Assembly (NCBI GenBank): GCA_026388985.1 | Contig: JAPLIS010000007.1 | Coordinates: 1-45,856, forward strand | DNA length: 45,856 bases | Source: Candidatus Babelota bacterium | Lineage (GTDB): Bacteria > Babelota > Babeliae > Babelales > Vermiphilaceae | Direction: 5' to 3' | Shown here: positions 26,366 through 34,781 of the stretch, one piece after another | Layout of the letters: each line of letters begins with the position of its first letter | Numbering within the stretch: position 1 is the stretch's first letter | Position numbers and translations under genes: made by a program | The notes under the pieces: model-generated | Database searches by the model: none | The model's input: only the letters and a program-made list of their open reading frames with translations | What the model was told of the DNA's origin: nothing

Positions 26366-27925
26366 ATGAATACCATGAATATCAAAAAACCTGTCACCCT
26401 TGTTATTCTTGATGGCTTTGGCTATGCAAAACAAAAAGAATACAATGCTATTGCGCAAGCACACATGCCCCATTTTAATACATGGTTTTCACACTACCCC
26501 CATACCCTTCTAAAAGCTTCAGGTGCCGCTGCTGGCCTACTTAAAGAACAGGCCGGCAATTCAGAAGTTGGACATATAACTATAGGATGTGGGCGTATTA
26601 TACCTCAGCCAATAAAAATAATACATGACTCAATTGATAATAAATCATTCTTTACACTGCCCATTCTGCAGAAACAGTTTAAAAAATTAAAAAAAAATAA
26701 TGGTACCCTTCACATTATGGGTTTACTTTCAGATGGGGGCGTGCATAGCCATGAAAAACATCTTTACGCATTTATAGAAACAGCAATACAAAACAATATA
26801 CATGACATAGTGATCCATGCTTTTTTAGATGGACGCGATACACCAGCTCAATCCGCTTATACCTACTTAGAACGATTAGAAAAAAAATTAAAAGAATATG
26901 GATATGGCACTATCGGATCTTTACATGGACGATTTTATGCAATGGACCGCGACCGCAATGGGGAGCGAACACAAAAAACATATGACATACTCACTTGCCC
27001 AATTACAGATCAAAACATACCTACTACTCAAAGCATGACCGATTGGCGTTCTGTTTTACAAAAAAACTATGAAAACAATATAACAGATGAATACATAGAA
27101 CCAACACTCTTAAACCAAGAGTGCAGAATAAAACCCAATGACGGTATTATTTTTTATAATTTTCGACCAGATAGAGCACACCAATTGGCCTCTGTGTTTA
27201 TTGATTCAACACACATGCACACAGATGCATATATTCACAAAAAACAACTACCACTCTCTTTTTTTATCACGCCAGTTCCCTATACACAAGAAGTAAAAAC
27301 AACGATACTTTTTGATATACCGGTTATTAATAATACGTTAAAAGAAGTACTCTGCCGCGCCGGCAAAACTATTTTTTCAATTGCTGAATCAGAAAAATAT
27401 GCCCATGTAACCTATTTTTTTGCGGGCTATAGAGAGCAACCATTCGCCACTGAAACCAGACACCTCATCCCTTCTTTACACACGCAAAACTATGCACAGC
27501 ATCCAAAAATGTCTGCCTTAAAAATTACACGCGCCGTTGTTCAGTCACTCACCCATAATCCTCATGATTTTTATCTCATAAATTATGCAAATGCTGATAT
27601 GGTTGGCCACTCAGGCAATTTTAATGCCACCATAAAAGCGGTTGAGTGTCTAGATAAACAACTGCATATTCTGTATGACCATATAGTCAAAAAAATGGGG
27701 GGCACGCTCTGCATAACAGCTGATCACGGCAAGGCAGAAAACATGTTTGATCCAGTCACCAAACAACCTATAATGGCACATACAACTAATGATGTACCAT
27801 TTATTGTTATACAGCAACAACCTATACATATGCCACTTTCTTTAACCAAGCTATCCGACATTGCTCCCTTTATTTTAACACTTATGAAGCTGGGAGTACC
27901 TGCTGAGATGGAACCTGAGAAGTGA
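26366..27925 (+). CDS. gpmI: 2,3-bisphosphoglycerate-independent phosphoglycerate mutase
   Basis: 519 residues. Interconverts 3- and 2-phosphoglycerate in glycolysis through a phosphoserine intermediate with two manganese ions. Visible: LVILDGFG near the start, the catalytic Ser66 in NSEVGH, GLLSDGGVHSHEKHL, HAFLDGRDTP, GRFYAMDRD, FRPDRAHQL, YANADMVGHSGN, and ITADHGKAENM. All metal and catalytic residues appear present. The 3' end overlaps the convergent GNAT gene by 44 bases. Confidence 0.97.
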   Translation: MNTMNIKKPVTLVILDGFGYAKQKEYNAIAQAHMPHFNTWFSHYPHTLLKASGAAAGLLKEQAGNSEVGHITIGCGRIIPQPIKIIHDSIDNKSFFTLPILQKQFKKLKKNNGTLHIMGLLSDGGVHSHEKHLYAFIETAIQNNIHDIVIHAFLDGRDTPAQSAYTYLERLEKKLKEYGYGTIGSLHGRFYAMDRDRNGERTQKTYDILTCPITDQNIPTTQSMTDWRSVLQKNYENNITDEYIEPTLLNQECRIKPNDGIIFYNFRPDRAHQLASVFIDSTHMHTDAYIHKKQLPLSFFITPVPYTQEVKTTILFDIPVINNTLKEVLCRAGKTIFSIAESEKYAHVTYFFAGYREQPFATETRHLIPSLHTQNYAQHPKMSALKITRAVVQSLTHNPHDFYLINYANADMVGHSGNFNATIKAVECLDKQLHILYDHIVKKMGGTLCITADHGKAENMFDPVTKQPIMAHTTNDVPFIVIQQQPIHMPLSLTKLSDIAPFILTLMKLGVPAEMEPEK

Positions 27926-28490
27926 TTTTTAATGGATCGTATTCAAAATAAATAAAACCTTCTGGTTCACGAGAAAATTCATAAAAACCAACCCGCTTAT
28001 ATAATGTTTGAGCAGGAATATTAGTTATTCTGGTCACTAACCGAATCTTTTTAGCTCCCAGGTGAGTCAACTGCTGTAACCCATAACGCAAAAGCAACTC
28101 TCCATACTTTTGACGCCTAAATCTATTATCAACAGCTAAAAACAACAAAAAGCCCAAATCTTGCGATTTCATATAGTAAGCAACGAAACCGATTAAATCA
28201 TTCCCCTGCCTGAGAACATTAATGTTCAGTTTACCCAGATAACGACGATTGTTATTGGGAGCCAGATATTTCAAAGTAAATGCGGGATCATAATCATCAC
28301 TTGACACTAACCAATTCCAGTTTTGTTTGAAAATTTCTAAAATAGGCTGCGTATCACGCTTCTGATTAAATGTATATATAAATGGATGAGTGGTAACCCA
28401 ATAATAATAAAAAGCTCCACCTAGCAACAAAATAACCCCACCAACAAAACCAAATTTTTTCATAAAGCTCTGATTATTATGCCTATTCAT
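27882..28490 (-). CDS. GNAT family N-acetyltransferase with N-terminal membrane helix
   Basis: 202 residues. An N-terminal helix (about 11-31, FGFVGGVILLLGGAFYYYW) anchors the protein in the membrane; the acetyltransferase fold follows, with the acetyl-CoA motif DNRFRRQKYGELLLRYGL (about 137-154) and LYKRVGFYEF near the end. An anchored GNAT domain is uncommon. AAGGAG lies just before the ATG at 28490, and the gene begins 9 bases after truA, with which it is probably co-transcribed. Substrate unknown. Confidence 0.8.
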   Translation of the reverse strand: MNRHNNQSFMKKFGFVGGVILLLGGAFYYYWVTTHPFIYTFNQKRDTQPILEIFKQNWNWLVSSDDYDPAFTLKYLAPNNNRRYLGKLNINVLRQGNDLIGFVAYYMKSQDLGFLLFLAVDNRFRRQKYGELLLRYGLQQLTHLGAKKIRLVTRITNIPAQTLYKRVGFYEFSREPEGFIYFEYDPLKITSQVPSQQVLPAS

Positions 28491-28499
28491 ACTATCTCC

Positions 28500-29252
28500 T
28501 TATAAACCGCTATAACGTATCTTGTATAATAATAACCCTTTTGCGGGGGCGTTTGGCAAGAAATGATTTGAATTCTTTTCTTCCAACACAATCTTTATGT
28601 CTGCGACAGAGATCTTATCTTTTTTTTGTGCACTCAGCAATGCCGCCCCAATAAGCCTGCGCACCATATGTCGCAAAAAACGATTACCAGTAATGCTGAC
28701 CTGATACATCCCTAATCGCCTAAAATAGTGCACATTAATAGTTTCTATAGTGCATAGTGGATTATCCCCAATGGGCAGACCCGTTGAAAAAGAGGTAAAG
28801 TCATGCGTACCAACAAACAGCTGCAACACTTCATTAAAGCGCTCTTTATCAAAATCGCCTTGACAATAAAGACCATATCGATCCAAAAAAGGTAATGGTC
28901 GCGTAAGAAAAAAATGATAATAATAGGTTTTATTGTGAATACCATGAAAAGGATGAAAATGCTCTAAAGCAGGTTCTAGAGACCGTATTACTAAACTACC
29001 TGGTAATCGCGCACTCCATGCTTTATGCATAGCTTTAACATCGATAGGAATGGAAGTATGAAAACGGGCCACTTGACCCAAAGCATGAACACCTGCATCT
29101 GTGCGTGAAGCACCAACTAAAGCTATTTTTTGCTTGAATATATCATAAAAGGTATCTTGCATTATTTGCGTAACAGAAGGCAAACCTGGCTGTTGAGCCC
29201 ATCCATAAAGACCGGTGCCATCATAGGCAATAATAATTTTATAACGATTCAT
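28500..29252 (-). CDS. truA: tRNA pseudouridine synthase A
   Basis: 250 residues from the ATG at 29252 (MNRYKIIIAYDGTG, the usual N-terminus). TruA makes pseudouridine at positions 38-40 of tRNAs. The catalytic aspartate is in GASRTDAGVHALGQVARF; also visible are YYYHFF, GTHDFTSFS and NRFLRHMVRRLIGA. An in-frame ATG at 29276 lies within the terminator hairpin of rpsR and is unlikely. No Shine-Dalgarno is evident at 29252, seven bases after the hairpin. Confidence 0.94.
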   Translation of the reverse strand: MNRYKIIIAYDGTGLYGWAQQPGLPSVTQIMQDTFYDIFKQKIALVGASRTDAGVHALGQVARFHTSIPIDVKAMHKAWSARLPGSLVIRSLEPALEHFHPFHGIHNKTYYYHFFLTRPLPFLDRYGLYCQGDFDKERFNEVLQLFVGTHDFTSFSTGLPIGDNPLCTIETINVHYFRRLGMYQVSITGNRFLRHMVRRLIGAALLSAQKKDKISVADIKIVLEEKNSNHFLPNAPAKGLLLYKIRYSGL

Positions 29253-29259
29253 ACTAAAT

Positions 29260-29292
29260 AAAGAGACCCACTTCATGTAAAGTGGGTCTCTT
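29260..29292 (-). terminator. Terminator-like hairpin between rpsR and truA
   Basis: Strong inverted repeat (AAGAGACCCACTT / AAGTGGGTCTCTT, roughly 29260-29292) around a short loop, followed on the minus strand by TTTATTT. It comes just after the rpsR stop codon and ends seven bases before the truA start, so it may terminate the rpsF-rpsR message or gate truA. Confidence 0.75.
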
Positions 29293-29300
29293 TGCTTTTA

Positions 29301-29588
29301 TTAGTAATATTTTGCTGTGTATGGGATTAAAGCCATGGTACGTGAAAAGCGTATAGTTTTGGCCAAGCGCCTTTGATGTTTTGCGCAACAACCAGAAACA
29401 CGTGAAGCTAATATTTTACCACGTTCAGTAATAAAGCTTTTTAAAAATAAAGCATTTTTATAATCTAAGCTTTGCTCTTGTTCAACACTACCACAAAAAC
29501 GACACATTTTCGCTTGATTGGTACCCAAACGACGCATACGTTTTTTTATTAATCGAGCACTAATTTTTAATTTAATTTTTTTTGTCAT
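29301..29588 (-). CDS. rpsR: 30S ribosomal protein S18
   Basis: 95 residues. S18 pairs with S6 on the small subunit. Visible: CRFCGS near residue 32 and GCCAKHQRRLAKTIRFSRTMALIPYT at the C-terminus, the family signature. The CxxC plus Cys-x-x-His arrangement suggests the zinc-binding form. AAAGGG precedes the ATG. It follows rpsF after 46 bases without the ssb gene that often lies between them. Confidence 0.96.
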   Translation of the reverse strand: MTKKIKLKISARLIKKRMRRLGTNQAKMCRFCGSVEQEQSLDYKNALFLKSFITERGKILASRVSGCCAKHQRRLAKTIRFSRTMALIPYTAKYY

Positions 29589-29634
29589 GACAGACCCTTT
29601 GCATGTTATCTTTTTAGAAACTGGCTAATGCGAT

Positions 29635-30120
29635 TTATTCTACAGACTCAGCCAATTTATCATAATCTAATTCTTGATCTACTTCGCTATCTCTGCTTCT
29701 TGACCGGTGAGGAGAAGAAAGCAACCCTTCCATTCTATTTTCTTTCAAAAAAGCCCCTACATCATGACTTGCTGGCACTTCTTCAAGAGATTTTGGACGT
29801 TGATAAGCAAGTGATTGATTAGGATCAAGAGCACAAATAACATGACGCATAACCGATTCATGCAATTTGACTCTGAAAAGCGTTTTCATGCTTTCTATAA
29901 CTTCTGTACCTGCTGGTACTTCAAATCGCGTTAAAAAGTAAACGCCATATTCATTTTTTTTAACGGGGTATGCAAGTTTAAATTTGCCCCATCGTTCAAA
30001 TGAAACAGTGGTACCTTTAGCTGCTTGAGCCAAGCGATTAATTTCTGTCTCAATAAAAGTTGACTCATCTTTGGTGATCTCTGGACTAGCCAAAATCAAT
30101 GCTTCGTAACGATGCATCAT
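29635..30120 (-). CDS. rpsF: 30S ribosomal protein S6
   Basis: 161 residues, longer than the usual 95-130. The N-terminal domain is typical: MHRYEALILASPEITKDE, then WGKFKLAYPVKKNEYGVYFLTRFEVPAG and ESMKTLFRVKLHESVMRHVICAL. The C-terminal extension (about 105-161) is rich in S, R, E and D and probably disordered. A GAGGAG Shine-Dalgarno lies upstream; either of two adjacent ATGs could be used. Operon with rpsR. Confidence 0.95.
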   Translation of the reverse strand: MMHRYEALILASPEITKDESTFIETEINRLAQAAKGTTVSFERWGKFKLAYPVKKNEYGVYFLTRFEVPAGTEVIESMKTLFRVKLHESVMRHVICALDPNQSLAYQRPKSLEEVPASHDVGAFLKENRMEGLLSSPHRSRSRDSEVDQELDYDKLAESVE

Positions 30121-30239
30121 AAAAAAAAACTCCTCGGTCTAACTGGAAGTGTAAAAACACTATAAAGTATATTTTAGATTAAAGACAATCCCTAACCTTC
30201 ATCTTTATTTAGCAGTATGATATAACATAACCATACAAA

Positions 30240-30289
30240 AATAATGTATCAGAATCACTGGAAAAAGCCAGCATTTCCGATACATTATT
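30240..30289 (-). terminator. Long hairpin after the XRE regulator gene
   Basis: An 11-bp perfect inverted repeat AATAATGTATC (30240-30250) and GATACATTATT (30279-30289), with an inner CTGG/CCAG pair. On the minus strand it is followed by TTTTGTAT. It lies between the regulator at 30313 and rpsF and most likely acts as a terminator. Confidence 0.6.
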
Positions 30290-30312
30290 TGTATTTATAT
30301 AAAAGAATAACG

Positions 30313-30990
30313 TTATAAAACTAATTTTTGTTGGCGTTGAATCACGCGGCCAATAATTCTAAAATGGTCTTTACCGCGAACCAAAGCGATTGGTGGCTGT
30401 TTATGATTTACCGATTCTAATACGATAAAGTCTTCTGTATAGGTAACCTGCATAATAGCCTTAACGGGGGTATCATTACCATATTCTACCGCTGCAATAT
30501 CACCAGATCTTGTCCATACTTCTGGGGAAACAATAAGGCAATCACCCTTAACAAAATGTGGGGCCATAGCATTGTTTTCTATACATAACGAAAAAATAGC
30601 AGTATCAACTGAATTTAAAACCGGAACAAACACATCTTTGTACCCTGTAGTAACCTGCATTAATTGGTTATTATACGGAGATGGGTTTGAAGGTATTTCT
30701 CCTACTACCGGCACAATTTGCACTTTTAATTCAACGTCAGACTGCTCAGACATGCTTACATTAGATTCAATGTTATCAGTACGTTGACGGCGTTCAGCAA
30801 AAAGATCTATAGGGCTAATTTCAAAGGCATTTGCCAATTTTCTTAATGAATCTTCATTCCAACGACGCGTACCATTCTTAATATGCGTTAAATAACTTTC
30901 AGACATACCGGTTTTTTCCGCTAACACTTTAGTGGTCCAACCTTTTTCGCGCAAAAGCTCTTTTACTCTCAATTGGGTTGATGTTGACAT
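30313..30990 (-). CDS. XRE-type regulator with S24/LexA-like domain lacking the catalytic Ser
   Basis: 225 residues. An N-terminal helix-turn-helix domain (about 5-62: VLAEKTGMSESYLTHIKNGTR) is joined by a linker to a LexA/CI-type S24 fold (about 95-222: PVVGEIP, CLIVSPEVWTRSGDIAAVEYG, VKAIMQV). In cleavable repressors the nucleophile is Ser in an S-M motif; here the equivalent site reads NNAMAP, with Ala141. The partner Lys (PVKAI, Lys177) remains. The fold may serve for dimerisation or ligand sensing rather than self-cleavage. AAGGA stands before the ATG. Direct repeats near the promoter (31021-31059) may be its own binding sites. Confidence 0.88.
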   Translation of the reverse strand: MSTSTQLRVKELLREKGWTTKVLAEKTGMSESYLTHIKNGTRRWNEDSLRKLANAFEISPIDLFAERRQRTDNIESNVSMSEQSDVELKVQIVPVVGEIPSNPSPYNNQLMQVTTGYKDVFVPVLNSVDTAIFSLCIENNAMAPHFVKGDCLIVSPEVWTRSGDIAAVEYGNDTPVKAIMQVTYTEDFIVLESVNHKQPPIALVRGKDHFRIIGRVIQRQQKLVL

Positions 30991-31015
30991 GGTTTATTCC
31001 TTATAAATAGGTTAC

Positions 31016-31059
31016 ATTATATTAGTACAATTAGCACACTGCCTTATTTCTAATAGTAC
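31016..31059 (-). promoter_or_regulatory. Candidate promoter and operator of the XRE regulator
   Basis: On the minus strand TATAAT (31021-31016) lies 26 bases upstream of the start codon. Overlapping and upstream of it, read on the plus strand, are related octamers ATTAGTAC (31021-31028), ATTAGCAC (31031-31038) and TAATAGTAC (31051-31059). Autoregulation is typical for this class, which makes these reasonable operator candidates; there is no -35 consensus. Confidence 0.3.
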
Positions 31060-31182
31060 ACGAAAAAATAAAGGTGTCAAACAGAAAAGATTGCATATAG
31101 ATCTAAAAGATCTTAAATTAGGATTAAAAAAAACCAATTCGACAATAATAGCCTGCAGACAAGGCTCAACTGGAGTTTACCT

Positions 31183-31797
31183 ATGACAACAAATACTGCA
31201 TTCGCTGAAATTATTGAAAGTACTCTTCATGGATGGCTTGCTCAAAGCTGGCAATGGGACCATTTTCCCCCTTATGGGTCTTTAATAAGCATAACTCAAA
31301 GCAAAAGAACCCTTATTGGGCTTGTTCACCAGGTAAAAACAGGATCAATGGACCCGGTACGCCACCCCTTTGCTTATCAGAAAACAGAGCAAGAACTCAT
31401 GCGAGAGCAGCCTCAAATATTTGAATTTTTAAAAACCTCCTTCTCTTGCATTTTTCTAGGCTATCAAGAAAATGACTCCCTGTTTTACAGTTTGGCCCCT
31501 GAGCCTGTCAAAATCCATTCCTTTGTGCAACAGGCTTCCCTGGACATAAGTAGACGTTTCTTTCATAATCCCGACTATTTACATCTGCTTTTTGGATTTG
31601 CTCATCACGTAGACAATCTAGATGAACTCTTGCTGGCCCTACTCAAAAACACTGCTCAAATGTCGATTTTAACCCATACTCAGCTCGAGCAATTCATGAA
31701 CACCTATGCCCTCTTAACGGGTAATGATTATCGACGAATCAAGCTGTTTTTGCACAGGGCCCAACACATCAGTGCAACTATCAACCCCAAACCCTAA
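31183..31797 (+). CDS. HAS-barrel-type conserved protein, similar to cyanobacterial proteins
   Basis: 204 residues. Opens with an IIESTLHGWLAQSWQWDHFP stretch and a PPYGSL...GLVHQVKTGSMDP section resembling the HAS-barrel (HerA-ATP synthase barrel) domain, followed by PFAYQKTEQELMREQPQIFEF and a helical C-terminus with LTGNDYRRIKLFLHRAQ. I recall close relatives among conserved cyanobacterial proteins of unknown function; this is memory of pattern, not a search. No signal peptide, so cytoplasmic. GGAG precedes the ATG. It converges on the cyclase-family gene with a 13-base gap. Confidence 0.55.
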   Translation: MTTNTAFAEIIESTLHGWLAQSWQWDHFPPYGSLISITQSKRTLIGLVHQVKTGSMDPVRHPFAYQKTEQELMREQPQIFEFLKTSFSCIFLGYQENDSLFYSLAPEPVKIHSFVQQASLDISRRFFHNPDYLHLLFGFAHHVDNLDELLLALLKNTAQMSILTHTQLEQFMNTYALLTGNDYRRIKLFLHRAQHISATINPKP

Positions 31798-31810
31798 AAC
31801 CTATGCCCTT

Positions 31811-32440
31811 TTATTCTATCAACAATACTGCTCGCGCAGGAGCCGCGTCAGCACCAATTACATTCAAAGGCAAACACATAAAGGGATATTCTCCTGGCTC
31901 AACATGCGCCAAACGCAATCCTTCAATAATAGCAATGCCTGCCTCAAGCAATATAGTATGGGTTGCATGTGAAGGGTCGCCCCGCTCTATGCCCAAATAA
32001 TCAATACCAACTGCCTTGACCCCTTTTTCTACTAAATACCGGGCTCCTGATTCATGTAAATACACAAAATGAGGGTTAAAAGGATCTGTAGCAGCAATAA
32101 GACTGTTGGTTGTTTTAAACAGTACAATATCTTCATCGGCAATTTCACCATCATGCTCTTCTAGGCGCTCATCAGTAATGGCATCAGTTACATCCATCAA
32201 ATCAAGCACCACGCATGAACCGGCAAAGCGCTCTAATTCAACGTGATCAATTGTTTTGCCATCCCGTAAAAAATGGGCTGGCGCATCAACATGTGTGCCC
32301 GTATGTGATGTCAATTCAATCATTGATTCTCGCACACCATCTTTTTCAAACTCTTTAAGTGGTTCTATTTTAACAATATAGCGATCTTTGTAACTAGTTA
32401 TCGCTGCACTGATCGGCCAACTTATATCTAATAATTTCAT
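31811..32440 (-). CDS. Cyclase-family (kynurenine formamidase-like) hydrolase
   Basis: 209 residues. The HTGTHVDAPAHF motif (about 46-57) binds the metal in this family (PF04199), which includes arylformamidases and other amide or ester hydrolases; further conserved parts are FKTTNS, GIDYLGIERGDP and GLRLAHVEPGEYPFMCLPLNVIGADAAPARAVL. Active-site residues look complete. It begins 2 bases after gnd on the same strand and so belongs to the pgi-zwf-gnd cluster. No kynurenine-pathway gene is nearby, so the substrate is open; a role on a sugar lactone or other by-product is conceivable. Confidence 0.88.
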   Translation of the reverse strand: MKLLDISWPISAAITSYKDRYIVKIEPLKEFEKDGVRESMIELTSHTGTHVDAPAHFLRDGKTIDHVELERFAGSCVVLDLMDVTDAITDERLEEHDGEIADEDIVLFKTTNSLIAATDPFNPHFVYLHESGARYLVEKGVKAVGIDYLGIERGDPSHATHTILLEAGIAIIEGLRLAHVEPGEYPFMCLPLNVIGADAAPARAVLLIE

Positions 32441-32442
32441 AC

Positions 32443-33366
32443 CTACTCCTTACTTGTATTATCTTTATTAATTGTATTAAATGCATGCCCACCGAACTTG
32501 TTTCGCAATAATGCAACTACCTTGGTTGCATAAGTGCCCCCCGTCTCACGTGAGCGTGCTCGTATGCGCAAAGATTCATTAATCATCGTAACGGGAATAG
32601 CATGCTTGGTAGCTTCTTGTACTGTCCATAGCCCCATACCGCTTTCAGCGATTTCACCCGATACATTATCCAAGACATAATCGTGCTTAAAAATATCATG
32701 AGTCAGCTCTAAAATAAATGATCTGACAATAGAGCTTACGTTCCACAAACGCGAAAGCTCTTGCAGATCAATGTCCGCATCTTTAAAAGAACCCTCTCTG
32801 ATTATATGAAAACCTTCTGCGTAGGCTTGCAAGAGCGCATATTCTATGCCATTGTGGACCATTTTAACATAATGACCTACCCCTGATGGCCCCACCAAAG
32901 AAAAACCCTCTGGAGCTGCAATTGCTTCCAATAAAGGGCATACCTGCTCATAAGCATCCTTATTGCCACCTACCATTAAACAAAAACCGGTATCCCGCCC
33001 ACGCACACCACCTGAGGTGCCACAGTCTAAAAAGGAAATTCCCTTTTGCGCTGCTATCTGAGCACGATTCATTGAATCTTGATACTGGCTATTGCCTCCA
33101 TCAATAATAATGGCTCCTGCAGACATATGGTGCAGGAGCTCATTAAACGCCATCTCTGTAATCTTACCTTCAGGAACCATTAACCACACAATCTGCGTAC
33201 GCGCAACCATATGTGCAAGATTATCGACAACCTCTGCCCCAAAATCAGCCACTACCTTCCGCGCATTGCTGTCTGGATCAAATCCCACTACCTCGTGGCC
33301 AGCTTGCACTAATCGAAACGCAACAGCGCTTCCCATTCGCCCTAATCCAATAATTCCCATTTTCAT
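32443..33366 (-). CDS. gnd: 6-phosphogluconate dehydrogenase (short form)
   Basis: 307 residues, the short single-domain-tail form (GntZ/YqeC type, about 300) rather than the 470-residue E. coli form. Oxidises and decarboxylates 6-phosphogluconate to ribulose 5-phosphate. Visible: nucleotide fold GIIGLGRMGSAVAFRL, IDGGNSQYQD, CGTSGGVRG, and catalytic GVGHYVKMVHNGIEYALLQAYAEGF. The start is the ATG at 33366 overlapping the zwf stop as ATGA, with GGAG 8 bases upstream inside zwf; a GTG at 33375 is the alternative. Confidence 0.95.
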   Translation of the reverse strand: MKMGIIGLGRMGSAVAFRLVQAGHEVVGFDPDSNARKVVADFGAEVVDNLAHMVARTQIVWLMVPEGKITEMAFNELLHHMSAGAIIIDGGNSQYQDSMNRAQIAAQKGISFLDCGTSGGVRGRDTGFCLMVGGNKDAYEQVCPLLEAIAAPEGFSLVGPSGVGHYVKMVHNGIEYALLQAYAEGFHIIREGSFKDADIDLQELSRLWNVSSIVRSFILELTHDIFKHDYVLDNVSGEIAESGMGLWTVQEATKHAIPVTMINESLRIRARSRETGGTYATKVVALLRNKFGGHAFNTINKDNTSKE

Positions 33367-34760
33367 GATCGCCACTCCATCCCATGTTGTTTTTCAAAAT
33401 TTTTTATCTCTTGTGGCCCCTGACAACCCTGTTTATATATATACATAGGCAGCTTACGAGCATACAACTCATCAATAACCCGCCATGCATATTCAATTTC
33501 ATCAAAGCGAACGGCCGTTGCCTGTTCTGCCCGCATTACTTCTTCAAGCAATATTTCATACGCTTCTTCTGGTGCACGTTCGCCAAAAATACAACTATGG
33601 CAAAACTCCATAGCTGCCGGTAAAAGTTCATCTGTCCGCCCTGGTTTTTTTATATTCAAACTTAATGAAAAAGTTGCATCAGGCACTATTTTCATAGTCA
33701 GCCAATTTGATTCTAGGGGGCATCCGCGCAACAATAAGCAATTGATTTGTTTAAATTTAATATGAATAACCGTCTCTTTTTTATCAAGCCTTTTGCCTGT
33801 TTTTATATAAAAAGGCACTCCTTGCCAGCGTGGCGTATCTACGCCTAAACACAGCATGGCAAATGTTTCAGTTGTTGAGTTTACATTCACCCCTTCATGG
33901 TGTGCGTAACCCTCATATTGCCCCAAAAAACCGTCTATAATGCGCACCTTTTCTATTACTTGTGCACGATTAGCACGTATAAAATCACCAGCTAACTTAT
34001 ACGGTTGCTCCATACCAATTAAAGCGAGCAGTTCCAATATATGATTCTGCACCACATCACGTAACGCCCCATATGCATCATAGTAGGCGCCCCGTCCCTC
34101 GATACCAATCTGCTCACTTAACACAATTTGCACCTGGTCAATATAGGTATTATTCCATAATGGTTCAAAAAAACAGTTAGCAAAACGCATTAAGGTGATA
34201 TTACTCACCAGCTCTTTAGTCAAATAATGATCTATGCGATATACCTGATGCTCATCAAACACCCGCGCAATTGATTCATTAATATGATGTGCAGAAGGCA
34301 AATCATGACCAAATGGTTTTTCATACACTATACGCTGCCAAGGCTTTGCATTTGAACCAATACGGTGCGCTAGCCCAGCACGAGCACTATATTCAGTAAT
34401 AGCACAAAAAAAAGAGGCTGCACTGGCTAAATACAAAATACGATTACCAGAAAGGCAATACTGCTTTTCTAACTCCTGCAGCCGCACGTTTAATGCACTA
34501 TAATCATCAAAAACATTAAAATTAAGCTGCTGATAATAAAACCGTTCTTTTAGTTGCTGCCATATCTGACCATCTTTATCGGTTATAAAATCATGAGCAC
34601 TTTCCATAATATCATGAGCGGTGGTATCACCAATAGCCGCACCAAGCACTACAAAATTGGTTAACTTTTGAGCCACCATCAGCCGATAGAGTGCTGGAAT
34701 TAGTTTACGCTTGGCCAAATCACCCGTAGCGCCAAAAATAACAATCGCACAAGTATTCAT
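33363..34760 (-). CDS. zwf: Glucose-6-phosphate 1-dehydrogenase
   Basis: 465 residues. First step of the oxidative pentose phosphate pathway, giving NADPH and 6-phosphogluconolactone. Visible: the N-terminal NADP fold IFGATGDLAKRKLIPALY, the substrate motif RIDHYLTKELV (usual RIDHYLGKE, with Thr for Gly), VYEKPFG, and FYIKTGKRL. Stop codon overlaps the start of gnd; pgi lies just upstream after 21 bases. No separate 6-phosphogluconolactonase gene is found in this window. Confidence 0.96.
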   Translation of the reverse strand: MNTCAIVIFGATGDLAKRKLIPALYRLMVAQKLTNFVVLGAAIGDTTAHDIMESAHDFITDKDGQIWQQLKERFYYQQLNFNVFDDYSALNVRLQELEKQYCLSGNRILYLASAASFFCAITEYSARAGLAHRIGSNAKPWQRIVYEKPFGHDLPSAHHINESIARVFDEHQVYRIDHYLTKELVSNITLMRFANCFFEPLWNNTYIDQVQIVLSEQIGIEGRGAYYDAYGALRDVVQNHILELLALIGMEQPYKLAGDFIRANRAQVIEKVRIIDGFLGQYEGYAHHEGVNVNSTTETFAMLCLGVDTPRWQGVPFYIKTGKRLDKKETVIHIKFKQINCLLLRGCPLESNWLTMKIVPDATFSLSLNIKKPGRTDELLPAAMEFCHSCIFGERAPEEAYEILLEEVMRAEQATAVRFDEIEYAWRVIDELYARKLPMYIYKQGCQGPQEIKNFEKQHGMEWRS

Positions 34761-34781
34761 ACCGTATCTCCCGCCACCTTA

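Noticed and set aside
33092-33448. 118-codon plus-strand frame
   Set aside because: Antisense to the zwf-gnd junction, both of which are certain genes.
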